DNA of 64,000 nt, taken from Tubulanus polymorphus (taxonomy: Eukaryota; Nemertea; Palaeonemertea; Tubulaniformes; Tubulanidae). The stretch lies in assembly GCF_964204645.1 (NCBI RefSeq), contig NC_134026.1:20168650-20232649 (forward strand), read 5' to 3'. The position numbers and the translations under genes are program-made. Below, piece after piece: positions 1-11,322 of this stretch (position 1 is its first letter; each line of letters opens with the position of its first letter). A model generated the notes under the pieces. The model was not told where the DNA came from. It saw only the letters and a list, made by a program, of their open reading frames with translations, and did no database searches.

Positions 1-595
1 TTTCAAATGTTCGGCAGCAAATTCGACAATTTGCTTATTGTCGAAATGCGTTTAAACTAACATTTGGGCTATGTTAAAACTGGCAGATCGTTGTTGAAGA
101 TTTCTGACGCATTCAAACTGAAGGTTGATATTGGAACAGCATTAAAGTCGTGAGTAGTTTCGTTGTGTTCGAAATATTATCGGTTTTTGACCGTTGAAGA
201 AATTTTTCTTTTTCGGGATCAGATTTTATGAAATAAACGGTTCCATATTTATGAATGCATTATTATTGGCTTTTAGATATTTTAACGGGGAAAATGCACC
301 GCGCAAACGAGAAATTGTGTCAAATGTATGTTAAGTGCGTATATTTTCCGATACGAGCGACACTTCGAATTGTATTTCGAGTATATTTCGAAAAGATAAG
401 CACAAAAATAGCAATTACAAGTAAAACGTAGAAAAAACACGTTAGCAAATAAGAAAAAAATATGTGTGCGTTTTACTATCGCTGTGATTCCAACTGCGAA
501 CCGTGCTCGAATGTGAAATTTAACCAAGAAATATAGGGTAGGCGTGATGTTTTCGAAATACCAGTAGGCCTAGAAAATTTATTTGCCTAAAAAAG

Positions 596-795
596 TGATA
601 CTTTGTTTCTCCTAATCGGAAATGTGATTTTGTAAATCGCAATAAATTCACAACCAGTTCATTTCTACCAGGTCTGTCATTTTTAGCTTAATCATGGTTT
701 AAAAAAAGTAATGTACAGGGTATATAGGCGACAGACCGGGTCAATTTTTAAGCAGAAAGGAGAAACGAGGTATCAGTTTTCTTTAACCTTCTATT
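596..795. repeat. Dispersed ~200-bp repeat, copy 1 of 3
   Basis: The stretch running from 'ctttgtttctcctaatcgg' to 'ggagaaacgaggtatcag' recurs at about 10627-10832 and 26751-26962 in the same orientation. Shared blocks include a 'cagttcatttcta' segment, 'gtacagggta' and 'gcagaaaggagaaac'. The ends carry 'tttctcc' and 'ggagaaa', short inverted termini that suggest a non-autonomous transposon. No coding capacity is visible. Confidence 0.6.
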
Positions 796-1923
796 TATAC
801 CTATTCGCCTTGTCTTCACTGCAAAAACTACGATAACTTCGATACAAAATAAGATCACATTACTCCAGACCTCGCCACAATCGAAGGTACAGGGTCGCCG
901 ATTTTTAGTACATCGTAGAGCTACCAACATTGCGGAATACTCCTCAATTAATCTTAAGATCCATCGTGTCGGTTATGACCATTTCTTTTTCAAAGAAAAG
1001 CCTTAGCGTTTCCCCGAGTAGGTGTAGGAGTGTTATGAGTCGAGAAGATACACAATATCTGTGTCAGATGAATAACGATAGAAATCCCACGATTGATTCA
1101 ACCAAAAAAGAAAGGTTCTATGGTAAATTAATGGTATATATTTCGAACAACGTTTCGGCTAAATACAATAAGCCGTTATATATGAAAAATGTCTGCACTT
1201 ACGCAGTGTTCATATCAGATCTAGATTTTATACCAATAAAAATGTATTCTTTGTTTATCTACAGCATCATCGACATGCTGACGTCTGCATATAGATACAA
1301 ATATCATACTCGCCTAAACGTCGGATTAATGTGAGATTTTTTTTTACGCAAAGTGGTCGTTTCTGAGCGCGATCACGAACCGACCATTCTGACTGCCGTT
1401 ATGCCGATTATTCTTCGTAATCCACGTCCAATATCTGAACGTTGCCACCACCGTCGATCTGTGTGGGGATTATTGTTTGCTGTTTGCGTATATTGCGATA
1501 TTCCCCGCAGCCGAACTGTCGGAGGTTTTTTTTAAAGGGAATGATTGCATCGTAAAACTGTGGTTTCAAAAACTGCACCTAACGTTTCGTCGTTTGGTAA
1601 TTCCGTGATTTCATATCGCCGACCCGTTGGACAAAAAGGATACATGGGACTCAGCGATAGAAACATGTCGGCGCGTCTTGAGTTAGATTTAGATTTCTTG
1701 ACGCCGCAAAAACCGTTGCAATAATGTTTGTACATAGTTATATGCGTTATATGAGGGGTTCTGTGCGTGAGTCCATGTGCACTACGTCATCAATATTGGC
1801 GTTTCAAAATAACAATTGCAATCTTACAACTCTTATTTCATTTTTTATAAAATTTTGATTATCATTTTTGGGAGGATGTGTGCTACGTCATCGATATATC
1901 TGGGTGAGACTGGTTGCCGCTCA

Positions 1924-3692
1924 ATTCAATAAAGAAGTTTCCAGTTTCTAGGCGCCATTTTGTGGCGGTCCCGCGAGGTCCCCATTGTTGCGATAATTTG
2001 CGCTCATTTTTAAAACATAAGTTTAGATTGAATATCATATAGTTCTGCAGTCCCTCGCTCGACGAAATCGATTTATACACCATTTTAAAGGAAATTAAAT
2101 GCAGATATTTGCTGGCGATTCTTGGAATTTTTGAACTCAACAATTGAGAACAGTGACGATGTGAAACCAAGGACCGCATATCTAAACCGTGCGTAAAAGA
2201 AATCGCAATATTTATTAATTTCAGAATATCTAAGTATCTCTTCAAGCTATATTTCCTATTTTCACTGAGTTTAAAGAGGGTTATTTGCAGTTTAAGCCTG
2301 CGTTAAAATCTTTTGAATATCTTACCTGACGACTGATCTGTACCCGCTTGAGTTTGAGATCACGCGCAAAAGGGGTCTCCCACTGCGCATTGTAATTTCA
2401 CTGAACATTGAGATTTGCGACAAGAAATTTTAAAATGCAATTTGATTTCTTCACATTTTCCATGGGGATATTTTGAGATGATAATCCATATCTTCTTTGT
2501 ACCGTATTTTGGCGGGGGCAATTCGTTAATCTGGTTTCGGGATCCGGTTTGTCCCGCTATTGAAGTGTGAACGGCCCAGTTGAGGGATTGTCGTATACAG
2601 CTCGTCCAGCCTAGCGCCGATTTTGTGTTCGGTGAAATCAAACGTTTTAGAGTCGATGGTGAAATGTGCCAGTCAATTTAAACGCTTAGGACATATTTAA
2701 CACATATCTCTCTCTGGTAATCCCTCATTCTGGGATCATACGATGAATTTAATTAATGAATCTCAACCTTCTTGCTGGAAAACATCGACCAGAAAACCTT
2801 ACTGATATAAAATTCCAATATAATATTTAAAGTGGTTCATATCTGTCCCCCATTTGATATTCTGTTTTAGGGGGTCAACGTCCAGTTTGGCAACTTTCAG
2901 CTGCGCCGCATATTCAAAAATATATAAAAACTTAGATTTTTTTTCTAGTGTCCAACAATGAGTGGTACATTCGGTTGAAACGCAAATTAGGTTCTCAACT
3001 AGGCCATATTTGCAACCAACACAGAAAGTCCCCACTCTTACAAGAAATCCTTTAATTTCCCAACGCTACAAAACTCGAATTCATCAAAGCACTCAAAGTT
3101 CATTTTCAACCATACGAAAATAAAGGTAATATATAACCATCAGAAGCAATATTGATAAACCAGTAAAAAATCTTATTTTTGCGATTTCTTTTCACAAATC
3201 TCAATGTTCAGTGAAATGGCGGTGCGCAGTGGGAGACCCCTTTTGCGCGTAATCTCAAACTCAAGCGGGTACAGATCAGTCGTCAGGAAAGATATTCAAA
3301 AAAATTCAACGCAGGCTTAAACTGCAAATAACCCTCTTTAACCTCTGTGAAAATTGGAAATATAGCTTTAAGAGATACTTAGATATTTTAAAATTAATAA
3401 ATATTGCGATTTCTTTTACGCACGGTTAAGATATGCGGTCCTTGGTTTCACATCTTCACTGTTCTCAATTGTTGAGTTCAAAAATTCCAATAATCGCCAG
3501 CAGATATATGCATTTAATTTCCTTTAAAATGGTGTATAATTCGATTTCGTCGAGCGAGGGACTGCAGCACTATATGATATTCAATCTAAACTTATGTTTT
3601 AAAAATGAGCGCAAATTATCGCAACAATAGGGACCTCGAGGGACCGCCACAAAATGGCGCCTAGAAACTGGAAACTTCTTTATTCAATTATC
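1924..3692. mobile_element. Foldback element with ~500-bp inverted arms
   Basis: The left arm (about 1924-2432) is the reverse complement of the right arm (about 3180-3692), with roughly 90% identity by eye. The arms share blocks such as 'tccctcgctcgacgaaatcg' and 'ggggtctcccactgcgca'. The ~750-bp centre is AT-rich and shows no recognised gene. Each arm keeps a partly open frame (1883-2245 on the minus strand, 3433-3630 on the plus), because the arms are copies of each other. I regard that as repeat sequence and not a gene. I could not fix exact ends or a target-site duplication. Confidence 0.7.
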
Positions 3693-4332
3693 ATTATTAG
3701 TAGTAGTATCCATTTTGGTACTCTTGACCTCAAGGTCTAAGAGACCATATATATTCAAATCTAAAATTATTATTGATAGTTGATATCACATGATGATTAA
3801 TATCATCTTTTTATTGTCGACCATCTCAAACCAATATGTGTGTTGTTTTTCTTCAAGGCGTCAATAAACTTTCAAGTTTTTTTTTGTTTAGATTTAGTTT
3901 ATGTTGCTGTGCAAATTACATTATCTTTGAGCACAGAAACATATTGAAGATATATGTATTGATACATAAGTATATGTAGGATGAATATGAATAAACATTG
4001 CAGTATCATTTTAGTTTTCTTTCCTTTTCGGACAGTACAGCGTGATATTTACTTAAGACGGAAACTTTTAGCTTGCCTTTTTATGAAATAAGCCTGCGTT
4101 ATTAGGGTTTCTCTATCAGAATTGAAGAGGAAGCACAATAATTTACGAATCCCAGGAACCGCAGTGAGATAGCTGGGTATATGTATACATGAATGCCATA
4201 GCCTTTCAAAATAAAGCCATACGAGTATAACGCGCATCTCATCTCCGATACATTAAGATTGCACTTATTACACGTCAGGTTGATCTCTTATTACGTATTT
4301 AGATATCTCCCTATCTTAACTGGAAGATTATT

Positions 4333-4446
4333 GAACCTGGGGTCCGTTTCACAGAACAACTCATCGTTTCATTAAAGTATCATGGTTTTTGTGTTATGAT
4401 TACTAATGAAACTAATTAAAGCCGTTGATCTGTGAAGCAGGTTCCA
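4333..4446. mobile_element. Short palindromic MITE-like element
   Basis: The ends are imperfect inverted repeats: 'gaacctggggtccgtttcac' on the left, answered by 'ctgtgaagcaggttcc' on the right. The element is about 110 bp and has no coding capacity. Confidence 0.45.
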
Positions 4447-5149
4447 ACGCACTCGCACAACGCGGCTTGTAGAGGTAATGGATAGGAATGTAATAAAATA
4501 TAAATACCCATCGCTTCTGCAAATTGCACTTCGCGCTGCTATAAATATCTATTTCAATACATTTTTATTGTGAACGCAATAAAAAGACGCCGTAATTGCT
4601 CGGTCTACCGGGATTGCTATCGCCATTAAGCGTGCACCGGATTTGCACGCCGAATTTAGCGATTTTTCTTAAAACGTATTAATGGAAAATAGAAAGCCTC
4701 CAGAGCTGATCTGATTGATAACGCACGACGAATTACTACAACACAATACATTGATATAAAACGTGCTGAATGTTTGTTTCTATTAAACTCGCGATCGTTT
4801 CTATCATTCACGTAAAAACCATGCGTATGCCAATTTTCAGCAACAAGTCAACAAACTATTATAGAGCATCTTCCTATACGCCACAGCGTGTCGGCCGGCA
4901 AGCGCAATCGGATGCTTCAAAGTAACAAGTGACAGTTGACTGCTGCCTGCGGGGATCATGTTGCCTGTGAACATCATACGGGACATCAGCGATTATTCCA
5001 GGGCTCCACTTCAATGATTATCTTGAGATTTCGAAGCGTGGTTGTAACTTATATTAGATCTATATACATACAAGAAACCAACGATTGCATTTTGAGAATA
5101 TTTTGAGAATATTTTCCATTTACATGTATAAACAGTTAGTAGTCGAATA

Positions 5150-5285
5150 CACAGGGGCTCGCATTTGAGGTTTGGGAGTGAATTGCAGCTTAGATCATCC
5201 AGTATTGATCCCTGGTAATAGTACCAGGGATGCTGGATGAATTAAGCTACAGCTCACCCCCAAACTTCAAATACGAACCCCTGTG
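5150..5285. mobile_element. hAT-like MITE with 8-bp target duplication
   Basis: This 136-bp palindromic element begins CACAGGGGCTCG and ends with the near complement CGAACCCCTGTG. It is flanked by a perfect 8-bp direct repeat, gtcgaata, at 5142-5149 and 5286-5293. An 8-bp duplication and CAGGG-type termini are hallmarks of hAT transposons. The same termini occur on the large element at 27745-28900 and, decayed, at 33903-34045. Confidence 0.85.
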
Positions 5286-5529
5286 GTCGAATAAACATTC
5301 TAATCCGTACACTGTAAAAAAGTGAAGTAGTCCCACAATTTGACTTTTTATATGATAGAATCTATTACAATGAAGCCACAACGTTCCGGCTGTTGACTAA
5401 ACAGCCATCATCAAGTTCCGTGGGACTTCATTGGGACATATTTCTATGTATATACATCTTGAAATTTGCGTCATTCTATTCTTTTCATTAAAAGTGACTG
5501 TTGCTATCGAGAATAGAATTCCAATTATC

Positions 5530-6310
5530 TGTAAAAGCTATTTTTCTTCATTTTCCAGATGCTTTCGAGTACGCATCGCCCCGACGACGACGACAACTTA
5601 ACACGTCTGCCGTAGTATCGACCAGACAGAAGGGAAATAAAGTGAAGTGTCTGCATACGCGTGGTAAAGTGTACTAATGTAATTAGCGATTGGGAAAACG
5701 ATGATATTGCCTGATGTGCGCCCATAATCAAAATCATATTTGCGTGTGTATACTCGTTATACAACAGAATCATGATGCAATCTGAGATTTCAGAGGAATG
5801 AAGTCGCTAGTTTGCAGCGTAATTGCTTCGGCACGCGAATCGAGTTGACCAGCAGACGACCGCCGCGGTAAGTACTAATCCGAACTGCTCGGTGATCAGA
5901 GCGGCGATTTGCCACCGGATATGCGTCGTGACGCAATCTCAGCGCTCGATCGAAAGAACGATGAATACGCGAGTCACAGTCGATGCGATTCTCACGCCTG
6001 ATTTCAGCGAACATTCAGCAAACCGCGAATAACCGCGGACCCGCATACAAATTTTCTACTCGTCGCATCCGAACACCGGCGCGAGCATCCTCTCAAGTGC
6101 CGCGTTAATGGCGAGATGCAACAACGAGAAAAGTATAGTATCAGCGCGCCATTAGCGATTCATTCCATCGAACCGCGCGCAAACAACAAACAGGTTAAAT
6201 CTACTTTTGCCGTTATCTGCTCGGTTTGAAAATTCGGTTTCTCATCGGCGTCGACTTCTGTAAAGGTTACCGAAAGGCCGTCGGGATCGGGCGAAATTCG
6301 ATTTGTTTTC
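5530..6310 (+). promoter_or_regulatory. Probable 5' flank / 5' UTR of the XKR gene
   Basis: This stretch upstream of the XKR gene is richer in CG than the DNA before it, and I found no long reading frame with recognisable homology. A consensus splice donor (gtaagtac) follows 'cgaccgccgcg' near 5869, so a non-coding 5' exon spliced into the XKR transcript is possible. No TATA box or transcription start can be assigned. Confidence 0.3.
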
Positions 6311-6311
6311 T

Positions 6312-6479
6312 ATGAACGAGAATATCGAATTAGGCGAATCGGATTTATTTCGTCTATACCGGACTATTTCAGACGACGCCGAAACTTTCGATGCGCCGTT
6401 ATCGGGTAAATTGACGGGGTTTGCGTTAAATACAAGATGTCGCGAACGGTTAGTACGATACATATATTTTTACACGTAG
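6312..6479 (+). CDS. Overlapping upstream ORF of XKR (55 aa)
   Basis: An ATG at 6312 opens a 55-codon frame that ends at TAG 6477-6479. It overlaps the first 43 nt of the XKR coding sequence in another frame. Its ATG context is weak (t at -3), while the XKR ATG at 6437 has a at -3, which would suit leaky scanning. The peptide starts MNENIELGESDLF, is acidic then basic, and matches no family I know. It could instead be a 5' extension of XKR joined by an unseen splice. The frames do not join directly, because the XKR frame has a stop at 6407. Confidence 0.35.
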   Translation: MNENIELGESDLFRLYRTISDDAETFDAPLSGKLTGFALNTRCRERLVRYIYFYT

Positions 6480-8671
6480 CTGAGTTATGTCTGCAGATTG
6501 AAGCGGCCACGAAATATCGGCACACCGGTGCCTATTGGCAAATAACGATAGTTTGTCTAGTGTTGATTGCCTTGTTGACGATGAACGTTACGTCTCTAGT
6601 CTGGATTTATAAACGCTTGGATTTTCACAAAGATAGGACGAAATCCGTCCTATGCGTCGTAGTCCACGTATTCCAGTTCGGGCCGATATGGCGCTACTTC
6701 AAGCTGCTAGTCGTCTACGAAGACGCGGATTACGAAGAGTTGATAACTCTGCGCCACATACAGTCTCTGATACAGACGGGCCCCTATCTGGTCATACAAG
6801 TATTCCTATTATTTCACGTATCTCAGAATGCATTTGTTATATCGTGTTGTATCATCGCCTTATTGTCGCTGACGGTGACGTTCGCGACCTACACCGAGAA
6901 GCCGGTTACACCGCCACCGCAGCCGCAAACTGCCGACGTCGCCCGAGATAATCCGACGCCCGATTCGCCGATCACGGAGAACGGAAAGCCTATAGCCAGC
7001 AGTAATCGTAAACCGGATACCGAGTGGTTTCTGAGAGCGAGGAAACATTTCTTTCGTCTGTTTATTCAGTGTCTATGGCGGCTTTTTATGTTGACCTCTC
7101 GAGTAGCGGCGTTCTCGCTATTTGCCATGGCTAAACAGTTCTGGGTATTTGTGCCGATCGGCATTCACTTTTTCGTATTTTTCGCTTGGTACATCGGCAA
7201 AGACTTCAGACGGGTCACGCGCAAAAGCCGGACGTTAAAATGCCGCCTGGTCGAAGTAAAGCGCGCCTACGCGCAGATATTCGATCTCGTAAATTGTAAA
7301 GGGAACGAGAGATTACGGGTAGTTTTTCTGTACTATTTTCTTGTGATTTTAGAGAACGCTACGTGTACGGTGTTAGCGCTGGCACTCGACCACGAACTAG
7401 CGACAACGAACTACAAACTCGCCATTTTGGGCACCGTATTCGGAGCGTTTTTGATCGGTTGCATTTTCGTTATTGTCTATCATAGTTTTTGTCGCCAGCG
7501 TCCGGCGAACTCCGCGGCCGGTAAAATATCGACGAGATGTCGGGCAGTTTGTTGCAAGTTCAACACTTCCGGTGGCCGCGGCAGCAAACGAAACAAAAAT
7601 GGCGTCGTCGCGGAAACCGCGATCGAAATCGAGCACGATGATTTCATGTGGGATGATTACGACGGAGATATACCGCAGAGGCATACGCAGGGTTATGTAA
7701 ATAAAGCCTTCGAAAACGATATATTTTCGCAAAGAAAACACACAATGACTATTGATAGCTTGGCGTTAGAAAGTGGCAGCGTGGTTAGCGCGGGGACCAG
7801 ACGTTCCAGCTACTCGCGGTATTCTCGGCGCGTTGCGGCTTCACGCATAGGCGGCCGATCCTCCTCAAACGGTATCGCGTCGAGCGTCGTCGGAAAAAGT
7901 CCGGCTCGTCAGTCTTCTTCAATCGAAGCACAACATGAAAAACGGATACAGCCGTCGGCGATGTCCAAACACGCATCTGTATGCTCGTCAAACAGCCGAA
8001 ATACAAACACCGTCGACACGAGCGCTGAGAATACTCTCCGGCGGATATTCCGCCGTAAAGAAAAACGGCCGTCATCAATTCAGTCGATCGTAGCGTCGGA
8101 TTCGTATAAAGTTGCCGAAATACCCGCTTCGACGGCGGAAGCGTTTGATGCGCCACCGGGGGACCGTCTGCAAGGTGAATTACGTGATAGTCCTACTAAA
8201 GTTTGTCGGCGCTTCAGCGAAAGCGATGGAGACAAAAGTGTTGTTTCCTGCTCTCAGAAGAGATGCTTCATTAACGCCGACTCGATTGTATCTTTCGAAA
8301 CGTCCGATGACGACACCGTAACCAGTAGCGACTCTGATGGTTCATTTGCTCGTACGTGGCCACCGTCCAATCACCCCGTGGCGCCCGCGAACGAACCGGC
8401 CGATCGAAATACGCACGAACAGGTCGCCGAGTGGATCAAGGAAATCTCGCGGTTCAACCTGCAGCCAGTACCGGAGCCTGTGATCGAGTATCCACCGCCA
8501 AAACGTAGTAAAAGGGCCCTGCGGACCAAAGCGGACAATACGTTCACAAATTTGTTCCGAAAATATTCTTGGCTGAAGAAGAATAAGTTCTCCAGTTTGC
8601 AATGTCGAACGCCAAGTCCAAGAAAACGAACCCGTAAAACTTGTTACGCAAATCCCGTCAATTGTACCTAA
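6437..8671 (+). CDS. XK-related (XKR) family membrane protein
   Basis: This single open frame encodes 744 residues of the XK/CED-8 family, whose members scramble phospholipids in the plasma membrane, several after caspase cleavage. Hydrophobic segments lie at about 6-22, 34-56, 115-150, 221-252, 294-317 and 327-348. Family signatures are the FQFGPIWRYFK motif at 79-89, the HIQSLIQTGPYLVIQ segment at 107-121, and an R-x-x-x-x-YY-x-x-x-x-LEN block at 294-306. A Pro/Asp-rich insertion lies at 155-195. Unusually, residues 355-744 form a long, probably disordered, Ser/Arg/Asp-rich tail; vertebrate XKRs are mostly 370-650 residues. DDYD-G at 406-410 matches a caspase-3-type site. The start is the first Met after an in-frame stop at 6407 and falls just before the first membrane segment, but a missing short 5' exon is possible. 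Which XKR paralogue it is cannot be told. Confidence 0.9.
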   Translation: MSRTVSTIHIFLHVAELCLQIEAATKYRHTGAYWQITIVCLVLIALLTMNVTSLVWIYKRLDFHKDRTKSVLCVVVHVFQFGPIWRYFKLLVVYEDADYEELITLRHIQSLIQTGPYLVIQVFLLFHVSQNAFVISCCIIALLSLTVTFATYTEKPVTPPPQPQTADVARDNPTPDSPITENGKPIASSNRKPDTEWFLRARKHFFRLFIQCLWRLFMLTSRVAAFSLFAMAKQFWVFVPIGIHFFVFFAWYIGKDFRRVTRKSRTLKCRLVEVKRAYAQIFDLVNCKGNERLRVVFLYYFLVILENATCTVLALALDHELATTNYKLAILGTVFGAFLIGCIFVIVYHSFCRQRPANSAAGKISTRCRAVCCKFNTSGGRGSKRNKNGVVAETAIEIEHDDFMWDDYDGDIPQRHTQGYVNKAFENDIFSQRKHTMTIDSLALESGSVVSAGTRRSSYSRYSRRVAASRIGGRSSSNGIASSVVGKSPARQSSSIEAQHEKRIQPSAMSKHASVCSSNSRNTNTVDTSAENTLRRIFRRKEKRPSSIQSIVASDSYKVAEIPASTAEAFDAPPGDRLQGELRDSPTKVCRRFSESDGDKSVVSCSQKRCFINADSIVSFETSDDDTVTSSDSDGSFARTWPPSNHPVAPANEPADRNTHEQVAEWIKEISRFNLQPVPEPVIEYPPPKRSKRALRTKADNTFTNLFRKYSWLKKNKFSSLQCRTPSPRKRTRKTCYANPVNCT

Positions 8672-8681
8672 ACATTCGAGA

Positions 8682-8687
8682 AATAAA
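8682..8687 (+). terminator. Polyadenylation signal of XKR
   Basis: AATAAA lies 11 nt after the XKR stop codon. If used, the 3' UTR would be unusually short; a later signal could also serve. Confidence 0.45.
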
Positions 8688-10626
8688 AAAATATTCAATT
8701 TCAATGCGAATCATCAGAAAAAGTAAGTTTAAAACTCGCTACACACAGAATTTAAAAGATTTGGAATTAATTTTATTTGTCAAGAATTAAAATCAAAATA
8801 CACGACGTAACTCTTAACACTTATTTCTTTGTAAGTAGAATTCGTTTTAATCTCTTAAATTCTGTACAAAGTAGGTTTTAAACTTATAAATTTTCTCCAC
8901 GTCAGAGTATATATAGGCTATTCTACCATCACAAGAAGTATTTACACGTGAAAACGATGTATGATTGGCTCCTATACGATGCAGGCATTTCAGCAGCTTG
9001 ACCAATTTCGATTCACGGAGCGATAGAATTGTGTTACGAAGTATAATCAAAAAAAGATTATAGCTTTAATACTGAAATAATTTTCATATGAAATATATAT
9101 ATATATATATTGAAATTACGGGTAACCAGAAATCCACTGTCGGATAGGTACATTATCATTAAAGTAGAATATGTTGTTTTTTCGGGTTGCCTTTACGTTG
9201 ATTTGGTAAATCCATCTTTTAGGTAAATAATATATATCTTTAGAAGTCGTAGATTTTACATGGGATGATTTTTCAAGTGTAGATATATTTTGTTTTATTC
9301 AAAGACGGAATGTTAAACTATATAAATTTACTTGAAAATTTGATTTCCAGCCGTTTTGTTAGATCAAATATTCTGGTTCCAATGTCACATGCCCTGCATA
9401 GAGGAATTTTGGCAGGAGGAAGAGTTTAAAATGTCAAACAACGGAATTGTAATAAATATGGATTTGCAGCATTACATCGAATATATCATCATATTTCAAA
9501 ACAGAATCTCAATCGCCATTCACAATGGGGCACCCGCACCGCTATTGTGGCAATCGAGGATTCCACGTATGGCAGGCGAGGACCCGCCAGGTTCGCTAGT
9601 GATTACTCGGTTACCGCGCTTCAATTTCTTCTACATTTCAATTAGATTTGAGTCAACTTTTCTCAATAGCTGATAAAACTACCATACACTTATTGGGAAC
9701 GTCGTTCTTTTATCTTTTTGATGACTCATTTGACAACATTTCCATTTGGGAGCCTATCCAGTTCAAAGTTCATTGAAATTAAACTAAGTTTCACTACGTA
9801 CAACTGAGTGTATTGTAGTGCCATCTGGATTGTGCCGATATCTCATTTCAGTCGATTTTCCAATGGGTTCAAATGTATGAAAATGTGAAATTCCGATATC
9901 CTTCTTAATTTTTATGTCTCGATATTTGCTCGAAATGTTCCCCGTAATATGAAACGACGGTTTTCGCGATGTTTAGCGGTGTTTCAGCGTTCGACACGTA
10001 TCCTAAGTAAACATAATTTCTCGTCGCAAATCTTCTTGTAGCAGGTACATTAAGTCTAAAATCTGTCGTCTAATATTTCGTTATTTGATATGGCATGGAT
10101 TACGGACAAGAGGACAGACTCCGAGAACAAATTCGTTAAAAGAGACATTTTCCCGATTATTCAGGCGAAACCGAGGGAAAGAACATGAAATCCAGCTATG
10201 ACCAAAAAAAGGATGTACAAGTCATACTAATATATGTACGAAAACACAGCAAATTTATCTACGATTCGTTAGGTATGAGGTTTGGTTTTACCTTACCTAT
10301 CAATCAAATTACTAAATATTTTCAGTCAAAAACTTAAGAGAAATTTCCCCAGCTAACTTTCATCGCTACCATATACGTCAACAAACCTGTCTTGCGGAAG
10401 AATTTCTCTGCCTAGCAAGAAGACTTGAAACGTGGTTTTGGCGTTTCATCTCTAAAGGTAATTCCTGTCTGATGAGTCCCGAGTGTATAGTCACCTCGTT
10501 CGGATCATCGACAAGTAAGGAAACTCGCTAACATACACTGAAATAGAAACTGTATTCGGTTTTCGATACGAACATCCTTTATATACCGATGATGCAACAT
10601 TTAGACTAAACTAAAATGATACATGT

Positions 10627-10832
10627 ACCTTGTTTTTCCTAATCGGCCGGGTAATTTTTGTAAAGTTCGATGAAATTAGCAATCAGCTCATTTTTATAGC
10701 TGTCGGGTCTGTTATGGTAAAATTGATAATGATTTAAAAGAAGTATTGTACAGGGTAGATTGGAGGCCGGCTGGGGTCAACTTTTAAGCTAAGCAGAAAG
10801 GAGAAACAGTGTATCAATTTTGTAGCCTTATC
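10627..10832. repeat. Dispersed ~200-bp repeat, copy 2 of 3
   Basis: Same family and orientation as 596-795 and 26751-26962. Shared blocks include 'cctaatcgg', 'gctgtcgggtctgttatg', 'gtacagggtag' and 'gcagaaaggagaaac'. Confidence 0.6.
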
Positions 10833-11175
10833 AGAAAGACATATGACTGTTCAACAAAAGAGTGACTTGAAATCGCATTTAAAATAGATAAGATATTCTT
10901 TGGTAATGAATTCTGATTCGAAACCATGCAGCAAACGCAGGGAACCAATAATCTATCACCTATAACCCGCAGCAATCCATCATTTTTAATTAGAGCTTCC
11001 CCGAGTTTAAACGCGTCTTCGCTGGCTTCGAGCAAAACTAATTAAATCCGCTTGTAAGAAGTTTCTTTGATGGTTGAGTGAAGATCCAGCCGAAAACTGA
11101 GAACGTTGTCAATTCTAAAAACGTCTCGCTAACTCTAGCGATCACTATTTTCTATTACATTTCGATTACTTCTGT

Positions 11176-11322
11176 GAGGTCGGTTTTATAGACTGGTTTT
11201 CTTTATCCTGGGAGTTAACCTAATTCATTTTGATCCAGTTAACCAAATTCATATCAACTCAAATCATTTTAGTTGATTAACCCCTGGGTTAAAGATAATA
11301 TCGGTCTATGAAACCGGGCCCT
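11176..11322. mobile_element. Palindromic MITE-like element ('gactggt' family)
   Basis: The ends 'ggttttatagactggt' and 'ggtctatgaaaccgggcc' are imperfect inverted repeats around an inner 'gttaacc...ggttaa' palindrome. Related elements lie at about 13826-13992, 21224-21310 and 59310-59412. Confidence 0.5.

Noticed and set aside
1883-2245. 120-codon minus-strand frame
   Set aside because: It lies in an inverted arm of the foldback element, and its partner in the other arm is truncated, which fits repeat DNA better than a gene.
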